Source: an uncultured Alphaproteobacteria bacterium (GTDB lineage Bacteria; Pseudomonadota; Alphaproteobacteria; Bin65). Taken from it: 42,189 bases of DNA. Position 1 is the first letter of the stretch. Each line of letters begins with the position of its first letter. Below the pieces are notes generated by a model. That model worked only from the letters and a program-made list of their open reading frames with translations. It did not search any database and was not told the DNA's origin. Positions 1-6,677 of this stretch are shown here, in pieces. The DNA lies in contig CAMYMQ010000413.1 in NCBI GenBank assembly GCA_947259335.1, forward strand, positions 1 through 42,189. Reading direction: 5' to 3'. The translations under genes were made by a program, and so were the position numbers.

Positions 1-750
1 CAGTCCACTGGCGACGGCGGTGGCGATGAGGCGCGGTCCCGACAGGCCCCGCTGCCGGGCATAACTTTCGGAAACCAAAACCACCGCAGCGGCGCCGTCG
101 GCGATCCCGCCGCACATGGATCGCGTCAACGGACCCACGACCGGCTTGTCCGCCAGAACCGCTTCGACATCGATCGGCTCGCGGACCGCCGCCCGGTCGT
201 TGAGGGCGGCGTGCGCCCTGTTCTTGGCGGCGCACATCGCGAAGTGACGCGCGGATGCGCCATGCGCGGTCATATAGCGCCTGGCCCGCTCGGCGTTGAC
301 ATCCATGAAGACCGACCGACCCTCGGCAGCAGGCTCGCGGTCGGTCGCCGTCGCCAAGGCCGCAAAGGTCGCGCGGCGATCCTCGTGGGTCAGCTTTTCC
401 GCGCCGAGGACGAGGGCGCAGTCGATCTGTCCATGGGCAACCGCAGACCAGGCGAGGTGCACCGCGTCGGAACCGCTGGAGCACGCATTCTTCACCGTGT
501 GGATCGGTATGCCGGCGATCCCGAGCGGGTTGAGTAAGATCTGCCCCAGGATGGATTCCTGATGCTGCAAGGTGCCGCCAAACGCATTCCCGACGAAGGC
601 GGCCTGCACTTCGCGCGCCTCGATCCCGGCCTCGCGCAGGGCCGCCGAGAGGACGGGCCGCGACAGGTCGCAGAGGCTCCGGTCAGGGAAGCGCCCGAAA
701 GCACCGACCGATCCGCCGGCAACCAGAACGGTATAGCGCGGGCCCGGCAT
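1..750 (-). CDS. Thiolase family protein (acetyl-CoA acetyltransferase type), C-terminus cut by window edge
   Basis: About 250 N-terminal residues of a thiolase are present, and the gene runs off the left edge. The nucleophilic cysteine is visible as Cys90 in VKNACSSGSDAV, the usual thiolase acyl-enzyme site. The start is the ATG at 748-750, one base beyond the TGA of the preceding MaoC gene, so the two are translationally coupled. Thiolases cleave 3-ketoacyl-CoA or condense acyl-CoAs. Next to two hydratase-type genes and a CoA ligase, a degradative role (last step of a beta-oxidation-like round) is the likelier one. The C-terminal catalytic His and Cys motifs lie outside the window, so an SCP-x-like sterol-carrier thiolase cannot be separated from an ordinary one. 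The family call is firm; the substrate is unknown. Confidence 0.88.
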   Translation of the reverse strand, partial: MPGPRYTVLVAGGSVGAFGRFPDRSLCDLSRPVLSAALREAGIEAREVQAAFVGNAFGGTLQHQESILGQILLNPLGIAGIPIHTVKNACSSGSDAVHLAWSAVAHGQIDCALVLGAEKLTHEDRRATFAALATATDREPAAEGRSVFMDVNAERARRYMTAHGASARHFAMCAAKNRAHAALNDRAAVREPIDVEAVLADKPVVGPLTRSMCGGIADGAAAVVLVSESYARQRGLSGPRLIATAVASGL

Positions 751-751
751 C

Positions 752-1138
752 TCAGGCCTCGAACCCGGCTTCCGCCCTGGCGGTCGAGGTTCCGTCCGAC
801 TTCTCGGCGGTCAAGGCGCAGGTGACAATGTCACCCTCGACGCCGGTGACGACCGCCTTGATCCTCAGATCCTCGCCCGGATAGACCGGCGCGGTGAAGG
901 TAACGTCGAGCCAGCGGAGCCTGTCTTGCCCGACTTCGGCGGCCAGCAGCCGAGCGAAATGCGCCGTCGTCATCGGCCCCTGCTGGAGGACCGTCGGAAA
1001 GCCCGCCGCCTGGGCGAAGGCTTCGTCCACGTGAATCGGGTTCGGATCCTCCGTACCCTCGGAGAAATCCGCGAGGTGCTGCCGATCCGAACCCGGGACG
1101 ACAACGTCGAAGATCACCTCGCCTTGATGCTTTGTCAT
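752..1138 (-). CDS. MaoC-like dehydratase/hydratase (catalytic hotdog subunit)
   Basis: This 128-residue single-hotdog protein carries the R-specific enoyl-CoA hydratase signature: EDPNPIHVDEAFAQAAGF near residues 31-48 holds the Asp and His used to add water across enoyl-CoA. GPMTTAHFARLL and FTAPVYPGEDL are further typical MaoC segments. It lies 4 bp after the stop of the FAS1-like partner and its own stop sits 1 bp before the thiolase start, so the three genes form one operon. It probably hydrates an enoyl-CoA made from the acid activated by the nearby ligase. The length is normal for a one-domain MaoC protein. The substrate cannot be read from sequence. Confidence 0.85.
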   Translation of the reverse strand: MTKHQGEVIFDVVVPGSDRQHLADFSEGTEDPNPIHVDEAFAQAAGFPTVLQQGPMTTAHFARLLAAEVGQDRLRWLDVTFTAPVYPGEDLRIKAVVTGVEGDIVTCALTAEKSDGTSTARAEAGFEA

Positions 1139-1142
1139 CGCC

Positions 1143-1541
1143 CTATTCCCGCTCGATCAGCCGGGTGATCTCGCGCAGCACACGGGTGCCGTCGGCGCGC
1201 GCATAGTCGAAGGCAACATCGGCGAACCAGATCTTGCCGCCCTTGCCCTGCTTCTCCGTGACCGTCTCGAGGGTGACGGTCACATCGAGTTCGTCGTCCC
1301 ACCCGATCGGGCCGAACCATTCGTATCGCTGTCCGCCATGAAGCGCCTTCTGCCGGGGAATGCCGAGGTCGGCAAAGAGGTCGGCGCCCCGCGTTTCGCC
1401 GCGCAGGAAGATCATGTAGGTCGGCGGCACCGTGCTGAGGTCCGCCTCCGCGCCCTGCCCGCGCAGGAACTTCTCGGCGAGCGCGGGATCCGGCTTCACT
1501 TTGAAGGGCGCGTAGACATGGCCCTGCATGTCGAGATTCAT
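1143..1541 (-). CDS. FAS1-like / MaoC N-terminal-type dehydratase subunit
   Basis: This 132-residue protein resembles the N-terminal hotdog domain of double-hotdog dehydratases (MaoC_dehydrat_N type), with LHGGQRYEWFGPIGWDDEL and an FADVAFDYARADGT strand near the end. It lacks the D-x-NP-x-H motif found in the next gene. The known pattern in such pairs is that a non-catalytic hotdog shapes the acyl pocket and the partner supplies Asp/His, so a heteromeric hydratase is likely. It is the first gene after the operator-containing promoter at 1570-1597 and is followed at 4 bp by the MaoC gene. Family assignment is good; the heteromer is an inference. Confidence 0.78.
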   Translation of the reverse strand: MNLDMQGHVYAPFKVKPDPALAEKFLRGQGAEADLSTVPPTYMIFLRGETRGADLFADLGIPRQKALHGGQRYEWFGPIGWDDELDVTVTLETVTEKQGKGGKIWFADVAFDYARADGTRVLREITRLIERE

Positions 1542-1569
1542 GGAATGCCTCGATAAGGTCGAGCAGAAT

Positions 1570-1597
1570 TTTTTACATTATTGTAAATAACTGTCAA
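1570..1597 (-). promoter_or_regulatory. Promoter with embedded TetR-type operator in front of the hydratase/thiolase operon
   Basis: Read on the minus strand, a consensus -35 TTGACA (1597-1592) is followed after 16 bases by a weak -10 TAAAAA (1575-1570). Between and partly over them lies the palindrome TTTACA-TTAT-TGTAAA (plus-strand 1572-1587), two perfect 6-bp arms with a 4-bp spacer. A palindrome between -35 and -10 is the classic place for TetR-family repression. The -35 overlaps the stop of the tetR gene. A related 16-mer lies upstream of the ligase gene (3930-3945). Confidence 0.6.
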
Positions 1598-2208
1598 GCG
1601 GAGAAGAGGCCGTTCGACAGCAGTTCCGTATAGGAGTCGATCAGTTGCTCGATCGTCACCGACTTGCGCGGGTCGTACCAGCGGGCAAGCCAGTTGCACA
1701 TGCCGAGGATCCCGAAGGCGAGCATCTTGGGATCGCCGATGGTCCGGAAATCGCCGCTCGCCTGGCCGTCGGTGATCAGCCGCGCCCACATGGCCTCGTA
1801 TTTTTTCCAGATCTGCAGCATGACGTCGCGAACCTCCGGCTCGCCGTCGAAACGGCCGTCGCGCATGCTGACCGTCATCTCGAGGCAGTAGCGGTCGAAG
1901 CGTTCTAGATGGTTGCGGATGGCGGCGTGGAATTTCTCGCGGGGACCGAGTTCGGCGTCTTCCACGATCGCCGTGATGCCGTCGACGAGTGCGAGGCTCT
2001 GCGGCTCGATGATCTGGAGCAGGATCTGGGGCCGGTTCTTGAAATAATAGTAGATGCCCTCCCGCTTGATCCCGACCGCCTTGGCGATGTCGTCGAGGGT
2101 CGTGTTGGCATAGCCCTTGCGGTCGAAACATTCGGTCGCGCGTTGCAGGATTTCCTGCCGGCGGCGCTCCGATTTCGAAAGGGGCGGTGCCTTGGGCACT
2201 GCGGTCAT
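1594..2208 (-). CDS. TetR/AcrR family transcriptional regulator
   Basis: This 204-residue one-component repressor has its helix-turn-helix at about residues 28-55. TTLDDIAKAVGIKREGIYYY followed by FKN is a textbook TetR recognition-helix region, preceded by ILQRATECFDRKGYANT. The C-terminal all-helical part would bind the effector, here probably an acyl-CoA. The ATG at 2206-2208 was chosen because it has AGGAGG 5-6 bases upstream. Longer in-frame extensions have unnatural Ser/Arg-rich composition. It sits between the ligase (13-bp gap upstream) and the hydratase operon. Palindromes in front of both suggest it represses itself with the ligase and represses the downstream operon. Ligand and DNA target are inferred. 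Confidence 0.88.
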   Translation of the reverse strand: MTAVPKAPPLSKSERRRQEILQRATECFDRKGYANTTLDDIAKAVGIKREGIYYYFKNRPQILLQIIEPQSLALVDGITAIVEDAELGPREKFHAAIRNHLERFDRYCLEMTVSMRDGRFDGEPEVRDVMLQIWKKYEAMWARLITDGQASGDFRTIGDPKMLAFGILGMCNWLARWYDPRKSVTIEQLIDSYTELLSNGLFSA

Positions 2209-2221
2209 CGAGGCCTCCTGG

Positions 2222-3832
2222 TTACGCGCTCTCGCGCAGGCGGAACCGCTGGATCTTGCCGGTCGTCGTCTTGGGAAGTTCGTCGACGAAGTCGATCCAG
2301 CGGGGGCATTTGTAGTGCGCCAGCCGCTCCCGGACGAAGCCTTTGAGAGCATCCACCAGTCCGTCGTCCGCTGCCGCGCCATCCTTGAGGATGACGTAGG
2401 CATGAGGCTTGATCATCTGCGCCTCGTCCGGCGTGCCGATCACCGCCGACTCCAGCACGGCGTCGTGTTCGGCGAGCGCCGCCTCGATTTCGGTCGGCGA
2501 CACCCAGATGCCGCCGACCCGGAGCATGTCGTCCGACCGGCCGACGATGAAATAGTTGCCGTCCTCGTCCTGGTAGAACTTGTCGCCGGTCATCACGCCG
2601 CCCGCGCCGAAGACGGCGGCGGTCCGGTCCGGCTTGTTCCAGTATTGCGACGCCGCGGACGGCCCGTAGGCCCGGAGATTGCCGATCTCGCCCTGGGGAA
2701 CGGGCCGGCCTTCGTCGTCCACGATTTCCGCGGCGAAGCCGTCGACCAGCCGGCCGCAACTGCCCGGGACGACGGCGCCCGGCGTGTTCAGCATGAACAT
2801 ATGCGTCATCTCGGTGGTGCCGACGCCATCGAGGATCTCCGTGCCGGTGAACTGCTTCCACCGTTCGAACAGCGACGGCGGTAACAGCTCGCCGCCGCTG
2901 ACTGAAAATCGAAGAGAACGGCAAGCCTCGCGCACCCGCGCCTGGCCGATCTCCTTTTCCGCCATCTGCAGCATGCCCGCGAACAGGGTCGGCACACTCA
3001 TGACAATCGTCGGCGCGTGCGTCAGCCAGAGGTCCCATATCCTCGCCGGAGTGATCGGCCCGCTGTTGACGAGATTGGCCGCTCCGGTGCGCAGCGGGAA
3101 GTAGACCTGGTTCCCGAGGCCATAGGCGAAGAACATCTTGGGCGGGCACAGCACCGTGTCGTCGCCGGTGATCTTCTGGGCGCCGATACCGAACAGCTCC
3201 GTGGCCCAGTAGATGTGTTCGTGGGTATGCACCACCCCCTTGGGATCGCCCGTCGATCCGGAACTGTAGAGCCAGAATGCCATGTCGTCCGGCCGCTGCG
3301 GATGGCTTTCCAACGTGTCCGGAAAGCCTGCGATCTCGTCATCGAGGAAGGGATAGCCGGCGACGCGACCGCCCGCGACGATGACGTGCTCGATGGCCGT
3401 CAGGCGGTCGCGAATCTCCTCGAAAGCGGGGACCAGCGACTGGTCGATAACGACCGCCCGGCAACCGCTGTCGTTGACGTAGTAGAGATAGTCCTTCGGC
3501 TTCAGCCAGGTGTTGATCGGGATCGTCACCGCGCCGATCTTCATGCCGCCCAGGAACAGTGCCTCGAAATCCGGACCGTCCAAGACGCTGAACATGATCC
3601 GATCGTCGGGCTGGATGCCGAGCGACCGGAAATAGTGGCCGACCCGGCAGACCCGCGCATACAGTTCGCCGTAAGTCACAACGGACCGGGCCGGATCGTC
3701 GAGGACGAGCGCCGGCCTGTCCGAGTGGTCTGGAGCGGCTGAATGCTCGAACAGATAGTCGACGACGTTGCCGATCGGTGCCGCTTGCCCGATGGCCGGA
3801 TGTCCGGGCGCAGCCATCCTCTGCGCCGTCAT
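2222..3832 (-). CDS. Benzoate-CoA ligase family acyl-CoA synthetase (AMP-binding)
   Basis: This is an ANL-superfamily adenylating enzyme of about 536 residues. The P-loop-like A3 motif LYSSGSTGDPKGVVHTHEH lies near residue 190, a GVGTTEMTHMF A5 region near 340, TGDKFYQDEDGNYFIVGRSD (hinge Asp) near 425 and the catalytic-lysine motif KTTTGKIQRFRLRE at the end. The wording around A3 fits the benzoate/4-hydroxybenzoate-CoA ligase branch. The reaction would be acid + ATP + CoA to acyl-CoA + AMP + PPi, feeding the hydratases and thiolase downstream. The ATG at 3832 is preferred because it overlaps the stop of a short upstream frame. An in-frame ATG at 3868 adds 12 atypical residues. The substrate may be an aromatic or alicyclic acid and is not determinable here. 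Confidence 0.85.
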   Translation of the reverse strand: MTAQRMAAPGHPAIGQAAPIGNVVDYLFEHSAAPDHSDRPALVLDDPARSVVTYGELYARVCRVGHYFRSLGIQPDDRIMFSVLDGPDFEALFLGGMKIGAVTIPINTWLKPKDYLYYVNDSGCRAVVIDQSLVPAFEEIRDRLTAIEHVIVAGGRVAGYPFLDDEIAGFPDTLESHPQRPDDMAFWLYSSGSTGDPKGVVHTHEHIYWATELFGIGAQKITGDDTVLCPPKMFFAYGLGNQVYFPLRTGAANLVNSGPITPARIWDLWLTHAPTIVMSVPTLFAGMLQMAEKEIGQARVREACRSLRFSVSGGELLPPSLFERWKQFTGTEILDGVGTTEMTHMFMLNTPGAVVPGSCGRLVDGFAAEIVDDEGRPVPQGEIGNLRAYGPSAASQYWNKPDRTAAVFGAGGVMTGDKFYQDEDGNYFIVGRSDDMLRVGGIWVSPTEIEAALAEHDAVLESAVIGTPDEAQMIKPHAYVILKDGAAADDGLVDALKGFVRERLAHYKCPRWIDFVDELPKTTTGKIQRFRLRESA

Positions 3833-3882
3833 GGGCCGACCTGACCGGCAGGCGCTTGCGACATCCATCGAACGACCAGCAT
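3829..3882 (-). CDS. Putative 17-codon leader peptide coupled to the CoA ligase
   Basis: The only strong Shine-Dalgarno in this leader, GAGGAGGAA, is followed after about 5 bases by an ATG at 3882-3880. That ATG opens a 17-codon frame (MLVVRWMSQAPAGQVGP). Its TGA overlaps the ligase ATG at 3832 as ATGA, the usual layout of translational coupling. The frame is too short for homology evidence. It may instead be that the ribosome site serves the in-frame ATG at 3868 with long spacing. Confidence 0.3.
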   Translation of the reverse strand: MLVVRWMSQAPAGQVGP

Positions 3883-3929
3883 ATCTTCCTCCTCAAACCG
3901 CATTGAGCGCAGTTCAAGATGCGGATTAT

Positions 3930-3945
3930 TTTACATTTACGTCAA
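3930..3945 (-). promoter_or_regulatory. Probable second TetR-type operator upstream of the CoA ligase
   Basis: On the minus strand the 16-mer TTGACGTAAATGTAAA matches 12 of 16 positions of the perfect palindrome at 1572-1587, and the right half AATGTAAA is identical. It lies about 50-100 bp upstream of the ligase start candidates in an AT-rich patch within GC-rich DNA. It is probably the control site for the ligase-tetR transcript. No convincing -10 box could be assigned here. Confidence 0.45.
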
Positions 3946-5115
3946 CATAAAATACGCCCCTGCCCCCGGCGGACGCTTGAGCGGGCCTGAGCGAAGCGAG
4001 CACAAGGCTTGCGGACGCCTCTCTCGCCATCGGCCCCCCTCGCCAACGGTCCGAGACTGGGCCGCCGAAACACCATTCCGGAAGAGAGAAACAGCCATCA
4101 CGCGGGGTTTCTCAGCCCAAACCGTCATCTCGACAAGAGCCCTCGGCCGAGCGGTCGACTGCTTACAGATACCTTCGGTCGCGTTGGCACATTCACAACT
4201 CCCCACCCATTGTGTGGCCATTGATCGCGGATCGCCTGACGCCGCCCCGGCCAGCCTCGGCATGAAGTTCCCGTCGATCAGTGAATGACACCGGGCCAGG
4301 GCCCACACCCTTTCGTGTACCCAGCGTCGGGCCGCCGGCTTGCTTCGCAGATGCCGATGTGTTGCGCAAAGGCTCGGCCTTACTTGGCCAAAAGACCTCC
4401 ACGCCGAAACCTCGTTCGCGATCGACGTGGCCGGCGACCGGATCGGCGTGGTGTGCCCCAGGCCGACACCAGCCTCGGCGACCACATCCCGCTGGCGAGG
4501 ACCGCGCCCAATCCGGCCGACGTTCAACCCGACTCCGGCGACGCATAGGAACGACGCACGGGTGGCGGCTGTCTCGAATAGCCGCATTGTCAAGGATGCA
4601 GCATTGAGAGTTTCATCGATTGCCTAGGAAAAGTTTACAAAATTTACAATCAAACAACTACGAGAGCCGTCGTTATTACCAAATGGCGGCCGCAGACAAG
4701 TGCAGCCCAATTTTCTTCGCTGCTGTCGGCAACGAGCTGCTTCTGCTGCTCCGGCCGTCAAATCGGTGCGACCAATTTCGTCCGAGCGCCTTTGCCATGC
4801 ACTTACCTCATAGCCCGCATGCGCTCTGATTCAATTGAAATCGCCGGTTGCTGCCGACAAGCCCTGATCGATCTGATAGCCTTTTGGAATTCCTACCATT
4901 TCCGGATGACCCTATGAAAATGTTCCGCCAACCCGATTAACCCGACGACAATCATCCGTTCGGATGATGTTGGGAGAGTTGCATTGGTGAACTATCAGCA
5001 CGAAGTCCTGATTCTGAACGATTCTCCAAAGAGTTTGATTTGCCCGATGGTTACATAAAAATGTCACAATTATTCGTTCGGCCAAATAACTTACGGGTTT
5101 CGATCATCTGGCGAT
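3946..5115. other. Gene-poor spacer between catabolic module and EPS locus
   Basis: No reading frame in these about 1.17 kb looks like a real protein. The longest (minus strand, about 3937-4593) has no recognisable motif, and overlapping frames of similar length occur on both strands, as expected by chance in high-GC DNA. The left part (about 3960-4600) is GC-rich. The right part (about 4600-5115) is clearly richer in A/T and contains a perfect palindrome at 4951-4968, so it probably carries the promoter of the LuxR-type gene. A decayed gene in the left part cannot be excluded. Confidence 0.5.
4951..4968. promoter_or_regulatory. Perfect palindrome ATCATCCG-TT-CGGATGAT (putative regulator site)
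   Basis: Two perfect 8-bp arms are separated by TT, about 150 bp upstream of the LuxR-type regulator. A further half-site CGGATGA is at 4903-4909. Related sequences beginning ATCATCCGTT occur in front of the initiating glycosyl-phosphate transferase (6603) and of the M23 peptidase (28354). Dyads of this size suit dimeric LuxR/NarL-type proteins, so autoregulation is plausible. Confidence 0.45.
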
Positions 5116-5817
5116 ATGTTTTCACAATTCAGTGAGACCTACGGGGCGCATTTCTCGGATCTCCTGAGGAAAGTGGCACGGTCCCTTCACGCCAAGCTCG
5201 TCTGCAATCGCGACGGGGAAATCGTGTACCGGAACGAAATGAGTCAGTCGCTGCTGGCCGCCAAGGATGGGTTGATCGAAATTAATGGCCGGCTTTCCTC
5301 CCTTCACGACGTCGACACGCGCAACCTGCGGCGCGCGATTTCCGACGTCATGGAAATTAGGAAGTCCGATGGGGTCGACTATGTCGCGCTGACATTGAAT
5401 CGAGGTTTTGATGGCGGCTTCCTCGAGGTTTTGATCGAGCCGGTGCTCCCGCCGAGCAGTCAGGTCAGACTGAACGACCCGGATCGAATACTGGCAATCG
5501 TCACCGCCGCGATTCGACCGCATTGCGTGACCACCCGCGATGACGTTCTGCGTGACCTCTATCGCCTCACTCAGGCAGAAGCCCGGGTCGTCGGGGCCCT
5601 GGTCAACGGCTGCTCGCTCACCCAGATCGCCGAAGAGTTGAAGGTCAGCAAGAACACCATCCGCAGCCAGCTCCAATCAATTTTTTCCAAGACGGGAACC
5701 AGCCGGCAGAGCGCGCTGGTCAACTTGATCCTCACTGGCGTCGCGGTGGAACACCGGCCCGCGCGCGGGGCCGGAAACCAACCCGACGAGCCTGGGCCGA
5801 CCTCGGACTTCCCGTGA
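5116..5817 (+). CDS. LuxR-family (GerE-type HTH) transcriptional regulator
   Basis: This 233-residue protein ends in a LuxR-type DNA-binding domain at about 148-206. LTQAEARVVGALVNG, IAEELKVSKNTIRSQLQSIF and KTGTSRQSALVNLIL are the characteristic helices. The N-terminal 110 residues have a PAS-like flavour (KLVCNRDGEIVYRNE, then ALTLNRGFDGGFLEVLIEPV) and could sense a small molecule or redox state. There is no receiver-domain phospho-Asp and no clear acyl-homoserine-lactone pocket signature. It stands at the head of the EPS locus and is coupled to the following phosphatase gene (TGATG overlap). It is the natural candidate for local control of EPS genes, probably through the ATCATCCGTT palindromes. 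No strong Shine-Dalgarno precedes this start. Confidence 0.85.
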   Translation: MFSQFSETYGAHFSDLLRKVARSLHAKLVCNRDGEIVYRNEMSQSLLAAKDGLIEINGRLSSLHDVDTRNLRRAISDVMEIRKSDGVDYVALTLNRGFDGGFLEVLIEPVLPPSSQVRLNDPDRILAIVTAAIRPHCVTTRDDVLRDLYRLTQAEARVVGALVNGCSLTQIAEELKVSKNTIRSQLQSIFSKTGTSRQSALVNLILTGVAVEHRPARGAGNQPDEPGPTSDFP

Positions 5818-6587
5818 TGCCGATGCGACGGTCTTCCGAAGGCACGCGAACTCTGTCAGGGGCCGCGTCGCTTCCGGCCGGCCATCGCGTCTATGCGATT
5901 GGCGACATCCATGGGCGTGCCGATTTGCTGGACGATATGATCGCCGGCATTCGTGCCGACGCCGAAGGATTTTCGGGAGAGTCCTGCCATGCCGTGTTCG
6001 TCGGCGACTACGTCGACAGGGGCCTGGCCTCCAGCACGGTGATCGACACCCTGTGCGGCGGCCCTCTTCCCGGGATGAATCAGGTGTTCTTGCGCGGCAA
6101 CCACGACGACATGATGCTTCGCTTCCTCGACGACCCTGCGGTCGGGATCGACTGGCTTGAGTTCGGCGGCATGGCGACGCTGTACAGTTACGGAGTCCAG
6201 GTGCCGCCCACGGCCCGGTCCGAGGCCGAGCTGCGCGCGGCCGCCGAGACGTTGCGAGCGAGGATGCCGGACGAGCATCTCGCCTTCCTCCAGGGGCTCG
6301 CCCTCTCCTTCGAGCTTGGCGACTACCTATTCGTTCACGCGGGGATCGATCCGGATCGCCCGCTTGACGATCAGCGGGAGCAGGATCTGCTTTGGATCCG
6401 CGACACGTTTCTTGAATCGCGGGCACGGTTGGACAAGCTCGTCGTGCACGGACACACGCCAACCGACGAACCCGTCGTTCGCCGAAACCGCATCGGCATC
6501 GACACCGGTGCGTTTGCCTCGGGGACGCTGAGCTGCCTTGTGCTGGAACGGGACGATCAGCGCTTCATCCAGGCCAAGTCCCGTTAA
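5817..6587 (+). CDS. PPP-family metallophosphoesterase (serine/threonine protein phosphatase-like)
   Basis: This is a 256-residue phosphatase with all metal-site motifs: GDIHGR at 29-34, GDYVDRG at 63-69, RGNHD at 93-97, FVHAGID around His174 and VVHGHTP around His211/His213. These place it in the PPP superfamily (bacterial PrpA/ApaH-like phosphatases), which dephosphorylates protein Ser/Thr/Tyr or dinucleotides with two metal ions. The ATG at 5817 overlaps the regulator's TGA; a GTG three bases earlier is also in frame. Membership of the EPS locus and coupling to a regulator suggest a role in signalling on EPS production. It could be the missing partner of the BY-kinase at 23257-25485, since no Wzb-type phosphatase is in the window. 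It has no signal peptide, so it is cytoplasmic. Confidence 0.85.
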   Translation: MPMRRSSEGTRTLSGAASLPAGHRVYAIGDIHGRADLLDDMIAGIRADAEGFSGESCHAVFVGDYVDRGLASSTVIDTLCGGPLPGMNQVFLRGNHDDMMLRFLDDPAVGIDWLEFGGMATLYSYGVQVPPTARSEAELRAAAETLRARMPDEHLAFLQGLALSFELGDYLFVHAGIDPDRPLDDQREQDLLWIRDTFLESRARLDKLVVHGHTPTDEPVVRRNRIGIDTGAFASGTLSCLVLERDDQRFIQAKSR

Positions 6588-6602
6588 CCACTTGATTTAT
6601 CT

Positions 6603-6618
6603 ATCATCCGTTTGAATG
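6603..6618. promoter_or_regulatory. ATCATCCGTT-type site upstream of the initiating transferase
   Basis: ATCATCCGTTTGAATG begins 16 bp after the phosphatase stop. Extended to 18 bases it matches 15 of 18 positions of the perfect palindrome at 4951-4968. It ends 60 bp before the preferred start of the transferase gene (6678), a suitable distance for a promoter-proximal activator site. It also supports the downstream ATG over the TTG at 6612, which would lie inside the site. Confidence 0.4.
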
Positions 6619-6677
6619 TTTTCGGAAAATTGTCCTTGCCGCAAAGTGCCTGGACACTTCGCGACGTGACCGGGGAC

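Noticed and set aside
3937-4593. 218-codon minus-strand frame in the spacer
   Set aside because: No recognisable motif, no clear ribosome site, and competing frames of similar length on both strands; kept only as a remote possibility of a decayed gene.
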